The notes beneath the pieces are model-generated. The model was not told the origin of the DNA and ran no database searches. It was given only the letters and a program-made list of their open reading frames with translations. The translations under genes were made by a program, and so were the position numbers. A DNA stretch of 64,000 nucleotides from DAOULY01 sp034414595 (GTDB taxonomy: Bacteria; Chloroflexota; Dehalococcoidia; SZUA-161; JAUWZY01): the NCBI GenBank assembly GCA_034414595.1, contig DAOULY010000021.1, positions 248,001-312,000 on the forward strand, written 5' to 3'. Positions 34,166 through 42,704 of this stretch are shown here, one piece after another. The number at the start of each line of letters is the position of its first letter. Within the stretch, counting starts at the first letter, position 1.

Positions 34166-34954
34166 GTGAAAATCCTGATCAGCAATGACGATGGCATCTA
34201 TGCTGAGGGGCTTTTGGCCCTGGTGGAGGAGCTGAGGCAAATCAGCAAAGTCCTGGTGGTGGCCCCGGACAGGGAGCAGAGCGGGATCGGGACTGCGGTG
34301 TCGCTCCATCGCCCCCTGCGCATAAACAAGATGAAGCCTCTCATCGCGGGCATAGAGACATACGCTGTAGAGGGTACGCCGGCAGACAGCGTCATCCTCA
34401 CTCTAAGGTATATTGCCAAAGAGAAGGTGGACTTGGTCTTGTCCGGGATTAACAAGGGCTCAAATCTGGGGTATGACGTGCTCATCTCGGGGACAGTAGG
34501 TGCCGCTCTCCAGGGCTACTTCTATCAGCTGCCTTCCATCGCCATTTCCACGGCCCATAATGGAAAGTCCCAGTTCGGTGTTGCGGCCAAATTGGCCAGG
34601 CTCCTGGTGGAGAGACTCCAGAATGAAACCGTACTAAATCCATTCCTTTGGAATATAAACATTCCTGATTTACCCCTGGAGCAAATCAAAGGGATCGAAG
34701 TTACCAGACTGGGTCGACGAAGCTACGGCGAGGAGGTCAAGGGAAGGCGGCGCCCTGGCGGCAAGCGCAGCCATTACTGGATTACGCGGGAAACGCCATA
34801 CGAGAATGGGGAACAGGGAACCGACATATGGGCAGTAAGGAATGGCAGGATTTCCATTACCCCGCTCCAGACCGATATGACAAGCTCAAGCTCTGGCTAT
34901 ATTGCGGATTTGTGCCGACCATTGTTTCATGAACTGCGCCAGAGCCTCGGTTGA
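34166..34954 (+). CDS. surE: 5'-nucleotidase SurE
   Basis: Metal-dependent nucleotide phosphatase, 262 aa. ILISNDDGIYAEGL has the metal-binding DD, and VVAPDREQSGIGTAVS and VLSGINKGSNLGYDVLISGT follow. GTG start at 34166 with aaggaggcca upstream. Its stop codon lies inside the tRNA promoter -35 region (34951-34956). Confidence 0.92.
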   Translation: MKILISNDDGIYAEGLLALVEELRQISKVLVVAPDREQSGIGTAVSLHRPLRINKMKPLIAGIETYAVEGTPADSVILTLRYIAKEKVDLVLSGINKGSNLGYDVLISGTVGAALQGYFYQLPSIAISTAHNGKSQFGVAAKLARLLVERLQNETVLNPFLWNINIPDLPLEQIKGIEVTRLGRRSYGEEVKGRRRPGGKRSHYWITRETPYENGEQGTDIWAVRNGRISITPLQTDMTSSSSGYIADLCRPLFHELRQSLG

Positions 34955-34980
34955 CACAGCTTGGCGTGTTTTGCTACGAT
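34951..34980 (+). promoter_or_regulatory. Promoter of tRNA-Ala
   Basis: TTGACA (34951-34956), 18-bp spacer, TACGAT (34975-34980), ten bases before the mature tRNA 5' end. The -35 overlaps the surE stop codon. Confidence 0.65.
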
Positions 34981-34989
34981 TTCCACGGA

Positions 34990-35065
34990 GGGGATATAGC
35001 TCAGCTGGGAGAGCGCTGCGTTCGCATCGCAGAGGCCGCGGGTTCGAGTCCCGCTATCTCCACCA
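34990..35065 (+). tRNA. tRNA-Ala (anticodon CGC)
   Basis: A full 76-nt cloverleaf with encoded CCA (35063-35065). The acceptor stem is GGGGATA with TATCTCC, including the G3-U70 wobble that specifies alanine. The anticodon stem CTGCG/CGCAG encloses TTCGCAT, giving anticodon CGC for GCG codons. The T-arm is GCGGG-TTCGAGT-CCCGC. It is followed by a tyrosine integrase gene, the classic arrangement of an island integrated at a tRNA 3' end. Confidence 0.96.
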
Positions 35066-35164
35066 ATAACTAACGACTTTGCAACGGCAAAACCGTCGGT
35101 TCTGGAGGACCTGCCGCTCCGGGAGCTGCTGATAACGCTCCTGGGCGACGAGGGGAGGAGAAGG

Positions 35165-36178
35165 TTGCAGTTGAGGCAGATGAGCAATGACCAGTTGTTT
35201 GAGCTCTATGACAGCGACCTGGTGCTCAGGATTCACAACCAACAGAACCTGAGAGGTGCCAGGCGACTGCTGGCGCAGTTCCAGGCCTACCTGGGCCAGT
35301 GGCCCCCCAGCAAGGAGCTGGCAAAGGGTTTCCTGGCCCTGTATACCGATAGGAAGCCGCTGACCCTTTACACTTACAGCGTCACTCTGGGGACCTTCAT
35401 GCGATGGTATGGCGAGGAGATGGATGACCTCAAGCTCAAGCGGCCCAAAACCATGCCGCCCTATGTCGAGGCCGACGACATCGACAGGCTCTATGAGGCT
35501 CTGGGTGAAAAACGCACGCACAAAGGCATCATCGAGCGCGACCAGCTGCTGGTGCATCTGGCCCGGCGCAGTGGCCTGAGACGGGCAGAATTGGCCAATT
35601 TGGAGGTGCGGCATTGCCACGACGGCTGGATCGAGGTGCGCGGTGGCAAGGGAGGCAAGGATCGCCGCGTCCCCCTGGCCAATGGAGTGAACCAGCAGCT
35701 CCAGGCTTTCATCTCGGGAAGGGAGCCGGAGGAGAAGGTGTTCAAGCTAAAAGCTGCTTCCATCTCCGATAAGATCAGACAGTTCGCAAAGAAGGCGGGT
35801 GTCCCAATACGCTGCCACTCCTTGCGCCATCACTGTGCCACGGCCTTGCTGGAACGGGGGGGCAACCCCGAGGCTGTGCGACAACTACTGGGGCATGAGA
35901 ATCTGGCAACAACTCAGCAGTATGTCGCCCTGGCGCGCGGGGCCATGAGAGAGGTTGTTGAGCTACTGGAAGATGATGTCCCTGGTGGCTATACTGGTGG
36001 TGACCAACACCGCGGTGATGACCGCGGTCAACCTGGATGCATCGGCGCCGAACACAATGCCCTGGGGGACCGCCACCTCATGTCCTGGGAGATCGTGGAG
36101 CAAAGACGTAGGAACGAGGAGCTGCTCCAAGAGCAGATACGGAGGGGCGAGGAGAAGGCGCGCAGGATGTCGTATTAG
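35165..36178 (+). CDS. Tyrosine recombinase/integrase
   Basis: A 337-aa site-specific recombinase. Catalytic residues are Arg in SGLRRAELANLEV, the HSLRHHCA box (HxxR), His in LGHENLATTQ and the nucleophile Tyr in TTQQYVALARG. An N-terminal SAM-like core-binding part spans residues 15-100. The start is TTG at 35165 with ggggaggag six bases upstream. The frame is open up into the tRNA but without ATG/GTG. After residue about 270 the frame runs past the usual end of the family, through low-complexity sequence, into a charged helical tail (EQRRRNEELLQEQIRRGEE). A +1 frame here (from 35982) encodes a hydrophobic stretch, so a small gene or frameshift may be fused at the end. Confidence 0.88.
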   Translation: MQLRQMSNDQLFELYDSDLVLRIHNQQNLRGARRLLAQFQAYLGQWPPSKELAKGFLALYTDRKPLTLYTYSVTLGTFMRWYGEEMDDLKLKRPKTMPPYVEADDIDRLYEALGEKRTHKGIIERDQLLVHLARRSGLRRAELANLEVRHCHDGWIEVRGGKGGKDRRVPLANGVNQQLQAFISGREPEEKVFKLKAASISDKIRQFAKKAGVPIRCHSLRHHCATALLERGGNPEAVRQLLGHENLATTQQYVALARGAMREVVELLEDDVPGGYTGGDQHRGDDRGQPGCIGAEHNALGDRHLMSWEIVEQRRRNEELLQEQIRRGEEKARRMSY

Positions 36179-36223
36179 CCAAGGCGGCGAACCATGACCT
36201 GCCCCTAAAAATTGTACCACTTT

Positions 36224-36451
36224 CTAAGTTAGTCCCGGCACCATTATAGCCTCAGGAGCAGGCGGCCGGTAGCCAAGGGCACTGTGCGGCCGAATCTGAT
36301 TATATTCCTTCCACCAGTTCCTGATCAGTATCGCCGCTTCCAGCAGCGTTGTAAAGATCTCCCTGTTGATGAGTTCATCCCGCAGCTTCCCGTGGAATAA
36401 CTCAATGTAGCCATTCTCCCAGGGGCCTTTACAAAAGGACATTTTGTGCAA
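36224..36451 (-). pseudogene. IS3-family transposase fragment (C-terminal part)
   Basis: About 70 residues of an integrase core C-terminus: KGPWENGYIELFHGKLRDEL, then NWWKEYNQIRPHSALGY. ENGYIE includes the final catalytic Glu and NQIRPHSALGYRPPAP is the IS3 hallmark. The upstream part of the transposase is missing, so it cannot function. Remnants of an IS end (tgacctgcccct...) are near 36195. Confidence 0.85.
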
Positions 36452-36491
36452 CGGTGATAATGGTCAAAGCCACAGTTTGGAGGGTTGGCGA

Positions 36492-36704
36492 ATGAAGAAT
36501 GGCAACGCAGTTAGTATTGAGGAGTTACGGCGTAAGGGCCTCTTAGGCTGCCTAACGGCGTCTAAGGAGGAGATATTCGGCCTTAAGGGCTCATTACTGG
36601 TGACATGCCGTCAGAGTGGACTTAACTTAGATGCCTGGAAAGAAGCCCTAAGGGTAACTCTCAGGGAGTTAGAGAGCGTAAGGAGGCGAAAGAAAGAGAA
36701 CTGA
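36492..36704 (+). CDS. Small unknown protein of the island
   Basis: A 70-aa protein, MKNGNAVSIEELRRKGLL..., behind ggaggg at spacing about 8. It has an acidic-basic helical end (RVTLRELESVRRRKKEN). No family recognised. It lies between the transposase remnant and the riboswitch. Confidence 0.5.
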   Translation: MKNGNAVSIEELRRKGLLGCLTASKEEIFGLKGSLLVTCRQSGLNLDAWKEALRVTLRELESVRRRKKEN

Positions 36705-36821
36705 CATGCCCCAATCAATCCTCTTTGAGATCAGTCTTTGGACTCGGTCGAGGATGCCTTAGCCTGGCCCTACATGCCGGATAAAGGCTGTATTCCCAGG
36801 GCCGGGCAGAAGCGATTATCG

Positions 36822-36850
36822 TTGAAAAACGCCTATGGTTATGGTAATAT
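36822..36850 (+). promoter_or_regulatory. Promoter of the S-box-led transcript
   Basis: TTGAAA (36822-36827), exactly 17 bp, TAATAT (36845-36850). The riboswitch begins about 25 bases later, which is a normal distance. Confidence 0.7.
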
Positions 36851-36872
36851 ATATGAAAGATTAACAATAGAA

Positions 36873-36980
36873 TAAGGCTATCGAGAGCTGCGGCGAGGGA
36901 ACTGGCCTGACGACCCGCACGGCAACCTTGGGCTTTCCTGAAGGTGCCAAATCCAGCCCGAAAGGGAACGATAGGTCACA
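36873..36980 (+). promoter_or_regulatory. SAM-I (S-box) riboswitch aptamer
   Basis: The closing stem is CTATCG (36878-36883) with CGATAG (36969-36974). Inside are the invariant S-box blocks in order: GAGAG, the kink-turn piece GCGAGGGAACTGGCC, CGGCAACC, GAAGGTGCCAAATCCAGCC and the 3' arm. The kink-turn and the GGCAACC and GGTGCCAA segments identify the SAM-I group. Binding of S-adenosylmethionine normally favours the downstream terminator. A matching promoter and terminator surround it. Confidence 0.88.
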
Positions 36981-37003
36981 GTAAACTGTGGAAAGGAAGG
37001 CAG

Positions 37004-37030
37004 AAACCTCTGCCTGGAGGTTTTTTCTTT
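37004..37030 (+). terminator. Intrinsic terminator of the S-box riboswitch
   Basis: Stem AAACCTC (37004-37010) with GAGGTTT (37017-37023), loop TGCCTG, followed by TTTTTTCTTTT. It fits the expression platform of an S-box RNA that terminates in high SAM. Confidence 0.8.
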
Positions 37031-37033
37031 TCC

Positions 37034-37094
37034 GGGGCTTTGCCCCTCGGCCACAGCCTTGATAGCCGAAGTTAGCAAGGAGGTGGCCGTTTTT
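37034..37094 (+). terminator. Two further hairpins between riboswitch and gene
   Basis: GGGGC-TTT-GCCCC (37034-37046) is followed by a long stem: CGGCCAC (37048-37054) plus CCTTG (37057-37061) with CAAGG (37076-37080) plus GTGGCCG (37083-37089), then TTTTT. This looks like a second rho-independent terminator in front of the gene at 37169, so read-through from the riboswitch must cross two terminators. Confidence 0.65.
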
Positions 37095-37168
37095 GTTTTC
37101 TATGTATGCGGCAAGTCTGTCGCCTTCGACTACAGCTACAGCACATGAAGGTAACAAGGAGGATAACT

Positions 37169-38098
37169 GTGCCTGATTTAGTATTCCACCGCTTTGATGA
37201 GGAAGCCAATATCCATGTCCAGTCAGTAAGCGTCAGCTCCGAGGAGCTTGGTGCTTCCAGGTGTTCGTTGCCTGCCCGTTTCCTGGGTGGCACCTGTGAC
37301 CGCTTCTACACATGCAAAGAAGCAAGGAGGTGTAGCTGCAAGGCCAGCCATTCCAGGCTCGCCAGGGATAAGGCGGCGCATGGGGAACTGGGGGAAGAGA
37401 TAAGGGAGGACTTGCTCTGCGCCGTTTGCGGCCAGGCCATCCTTCTTGACTCTGTAGACCGCCCATACCACGGTGACCCGGGGACCAGCTACGAGGGACA
37501 GCCGGTGTGTGAAACCTGCTACGACGAGGATCTATGTGAGCCGTCTGCCACCATCTACTACGGCGTGGACTCTGATGAGCCCTGTCTTATCGGGGCCTGC
37601 CGCAACGAAACTGAGGGTAACTTCAAGGTCAGATGGCATCGCACCGATGCGTGGAGGGGATACTATGAACTGGAATCGGAGGTCTATACTCAGGTCTTCA
37701 CCGACGCCATCCTGAGTGGCCATGAGTCGGAGCAGATGCTGAAGAAGCTCTACGATATCGTCCTGGAGCGATTCGATGAAGAGGGTATCGATTTTGCCAG
37801 AGCTTTTACCCGTAGCTCCAATGTCTTTATGACCTGTCTGGAAATCTGGGTCAGGAAGGACCTGGTGCAACTTATGAGGGCACACCTCATCCTGGCACAG
37901 GCCATGAAGGAGGTGGACTATGACAACGATCTCTATAAGACAGGCATCCTTTTCCCGCGAGAGAGCCTGGAGCAGTTAAAGAGACTCCTGGGAGACCGCT
38001 ATCAGGTGAATACTGACAGCGATATAGCAGACCTGGTGAACAGCAAGTTTGAGGATCTGATCCGGGAAATAATGCAGGCAGCACAGGAAAGGAGGTAA
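37169..38098 (+). CDS. Cys-rich unknown protein, first gene of the S-box-led operon
   Basis: A 309-aa protein from GTG 37169, with acaaggagg at spacing 6. An upstream in-frame start is possible but lacks this site. It has three cysteine clusters: CDRFYTCKEARRCSC near residue 44, CAVCGQAILL around residue 83 and PVCETCYDEDLCEP near residue 113, the second and third forming a zinc-ribbon-like pair. The C-terminal 170 residues are helical. I do not recognise the family, and nothing ties it to methionine metabolism. Two small genes follow. Confidence 0.7.
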   Translation: MPDLVFHRFDEEANIHVQSVSVSSEELGASRCSLPARFLGGTCDRFYTCKEARRCSCKASHSRLARDKAAHGELGEEIREDLLCAVCGQAILLDSVDRPYHGDPGTSYEGQPVCETCYDEDLCEPSATIYYGVDSDEPCLIGACRNETEGNFKVRWHRTDAWRGYYELESEVYTQVFTDAILSGHESEQMLKKLYDIVLERFDEEGIDFARAFTRSSNVFMTCLEIWVRKDLVQLMRAHLILAQAMKEVDYDNDLYKTGILFPRESLEQLKRLLGDRYQVNTDSDIADLVNSKFEDLIREIMQAAQERR

Positions 38099-38100
38099 TT

Positions 38101-38463
38101 ATGATCATCGTTACAACACGAAGAGAGCTATTTGATAGATTGGTTGAGGCAGGCAAGCTGAACCGGGGCATAATCGAGGGTTTCTCCGGCAGCTGGATGT
38201 CCGGGCTAGGGCATCTGATCATCGATGGCATACCTGTGCCGTGCGAGAACGGTCCCACTGTGCGTGCCCTGGAGAGCTGCTTCGGGGATGTTATCACCCC
38301 GGGGCATATGGTGAGATCTACCGCTATACAGGGCAGGGAAATCTACTGGTCCATGGACGATATGGGATTGATTCTTCAGAGTTTCACTTCGGTTGATAAT
38401 GAGGAACTGGACGATGAAATCGAATTTGACCCCGAGGAGTTCGGGCTTGAGAAGTGGGTGTAA
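38101..38463 (+). CDS. Unknown 120-aa protein of the island operon
   Basis: Starts two bases after the previous stop codon, with aaaggaggt upstream. N-terminal IIVTTRRELFDRLVEAGKL looks like a single alpha/beta start. The C-terminus is very acidic (EELDDEIEFDPEEFGLEKW). No family recognised. Operon membership is clear from spacing. Confidence 0.7.
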   Translation: MIIVTTRRELFDRLVEAGKLNRGIIEGFSGSWMSGLGHLIIDGIPVPCENGPTVRALESCFGDVITPGHMVRSTAIQGREIYWSMDDMGLILQSFTSVDNEELDDEIEFDPEEFGLEKWV

Positions 38464-38465
38464 AG

Positions 38466-38687
38466 ATGGGAATCAAACGCAGGAGATTGGGGCAATACCG
38501 CTGCTGGCTCTGCGGGGGACATATAGACATTACCGTAGCCCCCTATCTACGCCACCACCCAGATGTCTGCCACTGCGAGTCGCCCGGCGGACGCATTCAA
38601 CCCCCTGGCGATTGGACTGAGGAGCAAATTGATGAGGCAAGGCGCAATTATGCCGGGCAGAAGGCTAAAGATCTCCCTCCTCAATAG
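38466..38687 (+). CDS. Small zinc-ribbon-like protein
   Basis: A 73-aa protein: YRCWLCGGHIDITVAPYLRH, then HPDVCHCESPGG. CxxC and CHC give a possible metal site. It follows the previous gene after two bases. Unknown function. An in-frame ATG at 38454 would overlap the previous gene. Confidence 0.6.
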   Translation: MGIKRRRLGQYRCWLCGGHIDITVAPYLRHHPDVCHCESPGGRIQPPGDWTEEQIDEARRNYAGQKAKDLPPQ

Positions 38688-39002
38688 GGACAGTGTGTTG
38701 CCGGCTTGCTCTGATATCCACATGTGCTTCCAGGGAAACGGCAAGATATTAAGGCTTTTAACAGCATATAACGGATGAGGTGTCCTCTATATAACACCAT
38801 GAGGCCATGGCAGCCTTGAGAGGCAATGAGTTCGACCTGGACTGAACTATGCTGAGTTCCTTAATCCACCTCAAATTATCAATTAAGGCAGGAAGCGAAG
38901 GAAACCTCTCATTAAAGGCTGTCAGCGAGGGTAATAGTGTGGAATGCTTGGCAGCACAAAGCAAAGAGGCGTTTGCGTTTCTCCAGAGCTGCCTGTCGAT
39001 TA

Positions 39003-39690
39003 GCTATAACCCGAGAGTCACGTGTAAACAATTCCTAACATGTGTATGCTGAAATCAACTAATGCAGCGAGAAGAGATGCTAATAATAGGAGGCCGACCT
39101 GGGGTATTACATTGCGCGGCTGGCCAGGGTCAAAACTGATAAGATCGACCTCCGGTCGCACAGCGTCGTATAAAAACTTTACACTCAGAAAATTCCAGCT
39201 TCGGAGCCCCGGGCATAAAAACCTTATCATTAGGTTCAAAAGGCGAAAATTTTGGGGGATTGAGACCGTCGTAGGGGTGGCATATAGCGCTCGGGGGAAC
39301 GAAAATTAGCAGATGTTAAGTTCAAGGTCAAGGTTCCCGCTGAGGGGTATCCTCAGCTAATTGGGAAGCTTACCTGGCCAGGAGATAACGGCGAGATAGA
39401 CAGTCTGGCCCGAAGCTGCTTCGGCCAGCGCGCAGCCGGTTTACCCTGGTATCCACCTATACTGCTGTGAAATCGAGAGAAGAGAAAGCGCCGGAGCCTG
39501 CCCGCTTCTGTCCTTGTAGGCGCATAGTTAGCAGTTAATTGATAATATGGGATCGGAAATAAAGGCTAGAAACTCGATGTCCTGGAATTCATAGTGAAAA
39601 GCGGAGTGGTTTGGAGTTCGGGAAGATATTCGACTTCAGCAAAAACGGGGGACACGATATGACTGGGCCAACGGATACTATTGACACCAT
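39003..39690. repeat. Degenerate 0.7-kb duplication, copy 1
   Basis: Aligns with 39885-40590 over almost its whole length with scattered changes. Shared landmarks include ataacccgagagtca, gcgcggctggccagggtc, the block from ttccagcttcggagcc to attaggttcaaaag, cggtttaccctggtatc and gtgaaaagcggagtgg. Copy 1 carries small deletions relative to copy 2 (for example seven bases near 39615), and no long gene survives. The 38688-39002 and 39691-39884 stretches hold no gene I can support. Confidence 0.7.
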
Positions 39691-39884
39691 CCTAAAAATG
39701 CGATAGACATCAGAATTGTATCCAGGCCTGGCGACGCTAATCAGCTTCAGCAACTTGCTCCAAATAGTGACCCTAACCAAAGAGGAGCTTGCCCTTGAGG
39801 TTTACCTCCACGGCTTCTCTATCAGCATAAGCGATATTGCATTCCTGACTCCATAGATCGCTAGCTTTTTCCATAGGTATGTTT

Positions 39885-40590
39885 AGTATAACCCGAGAGT
39901 CATGTGTTAATAACTCGAAGATGAATATATGAGAATCGAGTAATGCAGAGAGAAGAGATGCTAGGAATAGGAGGCCGGCCTGGGGCATTACAGTGCGCGG
40001 CTGGCCAGGGTCAAAACTAAGAAGATCGACCCTCCCCGGTCGCACAGCGTCGTATAAAAACTTTACACTCAGAAAATTCCAGCTTCGGAGCCCCGGGCAT
40101 AAAAACTTTATCATTAGGTTCAAAAGACGTAAAATTTAGAGGGGTAAGGCCATGATAGGGGGTGCCCTATAGCGCTCGTGGGGAACGAAGATAGCAAGGA
40201 TGCTAAATTGAAGGGCAATTTCCTCGCTGAGGGGTATTTTGAGCCATTCGGGAAGCTTACCTGCGCCAGGAGATAACGGCTATATAGACAGTCAGGCCCA
40301 AAGCTGCTTCGGCCAGTGCGCCGCCGGTTTACCCTGGTATCTACATAATGCTGCTGATGAAATCGAGAGAAGAGAAAGCACTGGAGCCTGGCGCTTCTGC
40401 CCGTGTAGGCGCACATATATCAATTAATTGCTATATGCGGTAATGGAAATCAGGGCCAGGAAACTTGATGTTCTGGAATTCATCGTGAAAAGCGGAGTGG
40501 TTTGGAATTTTAAGTTCGGGAAGATATTCGACTTCAGCAAAAACGGGGTACACGATGTGACTGGGCCAACGGATATCATTGACCCCGCCT
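39885..40590. repeat. Degenerate 0.7-kb duplication, copy 2
   Basis: Second copy, in direct orientation and 880 bp from the first. In copy 2 one plus-strand frame near 40467-40590 reads LEFIVKSGVVWNFKFGKIFD and further, while copy 1 is frameshifted there. On the minus strand both copies keep a short frame starting MNLMI(R/K)FLCPGLRSWN, so a decayed gene on either strand is possible. The motif attaggttcaaaag also recurs alone near 41780. Confidence 0.7.
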
Positions 40591-40680
40591 GTCATCGACA
40601 TTGCACGATTCGATGGGTTGTGTTCAAGCCAACATCAGGACCATGAAAGAAGTCAGGGCATCCAATACCTATGGGATAAA

Positions 40681-40777
40681 TCGCTATGAAGGGGAATTGG
40701 AACCTGGACAGAAGTTGTGCCATTCGCATTTCAGACTTTAAATGGGATGCCTCTTTGGTTTGATGCCCCTTCATAGC
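40681..40777. repeat. 97-bp element with 13-bp inverted repeats
   Basis: CGCTATGAAGGGG (40681-40693) is the perfect inverse of CCCCTTCATAGCG (40765-40777), and inner complementary stretches suggest a fold-back. It could be a tiny miniature element or a structured RNA/terminator. The rest of 40591-40968 holds no gene I can support. Confidence 0.6.
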
Positions 40778-40968
40778 GGGCCGAACGAGTCGTATACGGA
40801 GAAAGCAGTCTGATTATGAAAATGGGCACAGTGGGTGGCGAAGGAAGCATAGTAGCACCCGTAGGTGGCCATTCACTCAGCTGCTTTCATACTCCCGACC
40901 TCCAGTTGAGCATCAAGCCCTCCAGGAATATGTGCAGCTTGGCCGGTAAGAGCTGAACTGATCTGCGT

Positions 40969-41640
40969 TCAATAGGCAGAACCAGGATATAGAGCCCCCT
41001 CGATCCAGGGGTCAATGCTGGATGGTGGGGAAACATTCCACTCAATCGATTCCTTCGGCAGTGTTACATCCGGCAGTACCAGCCGCTCGCCGGAAGACAT
41101 ACTTGGTGGGTTTTCAAATTTCACATTCACATGACCTGGAGCGAATACATACACATCCCCAAAGCTCGAACCAGTGTCATTCTGCAAAAGCCAGACCTGA
41201 CCACTGCTTACCTGAGCATAGTCAATATACCTCATGGTCACCCCAGAGAATATGCGGCCCATATCGAATTCCTGTTGGAGATTGGATGGCAAGGTTGGGT
41301 CACCGGGGCTACCGGAGTAGGCTACAACCAGAATGGATGATCCAGCATCAGCACCTTCAAGAATGAACTTTCCTGTCACGTGGGTCACCCCTGAGGAGCC
41401 AGTTTCAATTCGGTAATCATATGTCCCACTGAAACTCACTTCGCCCTCAGTGGTGCCCAGGCCAGGCTCACCGGTGACCTGTATATGGTCACCGTGCGGG
41501 GCAACTGCTGACTTCAAGTCTGCGCCGTTCCAATCCTGTGCTACTGCGGGACCTCCTCCTCGAAAAACAAAGACCCACACCACCACGACAGCAACAGCCA
41601 CCACCACGATAGCAGAACCTATGATGAGGAATCTCTTCAT
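40969..41640 (-). CDS. Membrane-anchored extracytoplasmic protein, unknown
   Basis: A 223-aa protein with an N-terminal span (FLIIGSAIVVVAVAVVVVWV) and a beta-rich outside part with repeated Gly-Ser. The predicted body runs FSGTYDYRIETGSSGVTHVTG and onward without known motif. It is typical of secreted surface proteins of Chloroflexota. It has no operon partner. Confidence 0.65.
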   Translation of the reverse strand: MKRFLIIGSAIVVVAVAVVVVWVFVFRGGGPAVAQDWNGADLKSAVAPHGDHIQVTGEPGLGTTEGEVSFSGTYDYRIETGSSGVTHVTGKFILEGADAGSSILVVAYSGSPGDPTLPSNLQQEFDMGRIFSGVTMRYIDYAQVSSGQVWLLQNDTGSSFGDVYVFAPGHVNVKFENPPSMSSGERLVLPDVTLPKESIEWNVSPPSSIDPWIEGALYPGSAY

Positions 41641-41862
41641 TTGTTATCTCTTCTCCTTTTTACATTTTTGCCACCGCGCTGTTTATCCGGATTATCCCCT
41701 TTAAGCCCTGCTTTAGATTGCCAATATTTTGCTGCCTAGAGGCTTGGGCAACACCTCCAGAACAGACTGCTGTTTTGCATTAGGTTCAAAAGATCTTCCC
41801 CTCGTCTAGGCTGGTTGTCTGCAAGGATTTTGCAATAATCTTACTCCCCTCGATCGCCCTTG

Positions 41863-41916
41863 TCAACTAACAGTTGATAGCTTGCTCACCTTATCACGGG
41901 CTTGTTAGTCTAACAA
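41863..41916. promoter_or_regulatory. Two palindromes upstream of the XRE regulator
   Basis: TCAACT-AAC-AGTTGA (41863-41877) and the perfect TTGTTAG-T-CTAACAA (41902-41916), 24 bp apart and 23 bp before the gene. They are likely operators of the regulator that follows, allowing autoregulation. Confidence 0.65.
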
Positions 41917-41939
41917 TCAGAATCGAAGGATTTGAGCGT

Positions 41940-42254
41940 ATGAGTTTGGGCAGACGAATCAAAGAGAGAAGAGAGGCTTTGGGGCTCACTCAGCAACAGC
42001 TAGCTGGAGCGCTCGGCCTAACACCACAGCATATTTCAGCCATCGAGCAAGATAAGCGTGCCCCTTCTTTGCCCTCTCTCGCCAAAATGGCTGAGGAACT
42101 GGGGGTCACCGTCGATTTCTTGGTAGCAGGCAAAGAGGGAGTAGTTGCGGGCATCATACCAGCAATAAAGGCTGATAAAAAGCTGAACCTGAAAACCAAA
42201 AAGGCCCTGATAGCACTGGTGGAAGAACTGTATGCGGCGTCTCCTGCTAAATAG
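41940..42254 (+). CDS. XRE-family transcriptional regulator
   Basis: A 104-aa protein with an N-terminal XRE/Cro helix-turn-helix, LGRRIKERREALGLTQQQLA, GALGLTPQHISAIEQDKRAP and SLPSLAKMAEELGVTVDFL, then a short helical tail. Start ATG at 41940 by family fit. The longer frame from 41874 covers the operator palindromes. It may govern nearby defence genes, but this is unproven. Downstream, 42255-42704 has no gene I can support. Confidence 0.88.
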   Translation: MSLGRRIKERREALGLTQQQLAGALGLTPQHISAIEQDKRAPSLPSLAKMAEELGVTVDFLVAGKEGVVAGIIPAIKADKKLNLKTKKALIALVEELYAASPAK

Positions 42255-42704
42255 TGTTCCGGGAGCCCGCCTAGTTGATTTCAAGCCTTCTCTCCATCCT
42301 ATCCTCTTCCTGACTGTTTCTTATGAGGGGGTAAGTAACAATGTTCCCCTATGAGCCAGTTCTAAACCAGTACATTGACGACAACAATATACGGGGCCGC
42401 TTAGGGAGATATTAGTCAGCCATGGATTGATCTTGGTAAAGAGTGCAGACTAAGCCCTTTCGCAACGAAAGCTCTTTTCGCGCTAGGATTAATGCGCAGA
42501 TACATTTTGTCCGCGAATGCAATACTGAAAGATATATGCGCTACCGGGGATTCCTATCAGCATATGCCGAGAAATCAAGGTGTTGTAGTGGTTGCACATG
42601 ATGGCTGATTGTGCACACCAGAATCCGATCCAACGCACGGCGCTGGGTCGAGTTACTATAGGAAAGCCTAAGGGCTCTGGTGTCTGCCTTGTGAGGATAC
42701 AGAT

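Noticed and set aside
39003..40590. Group II intron or retroelement explanation for the duplicated region
   Set aside because: No reverse transcriptase motifs or domain V hairpin could be seen.
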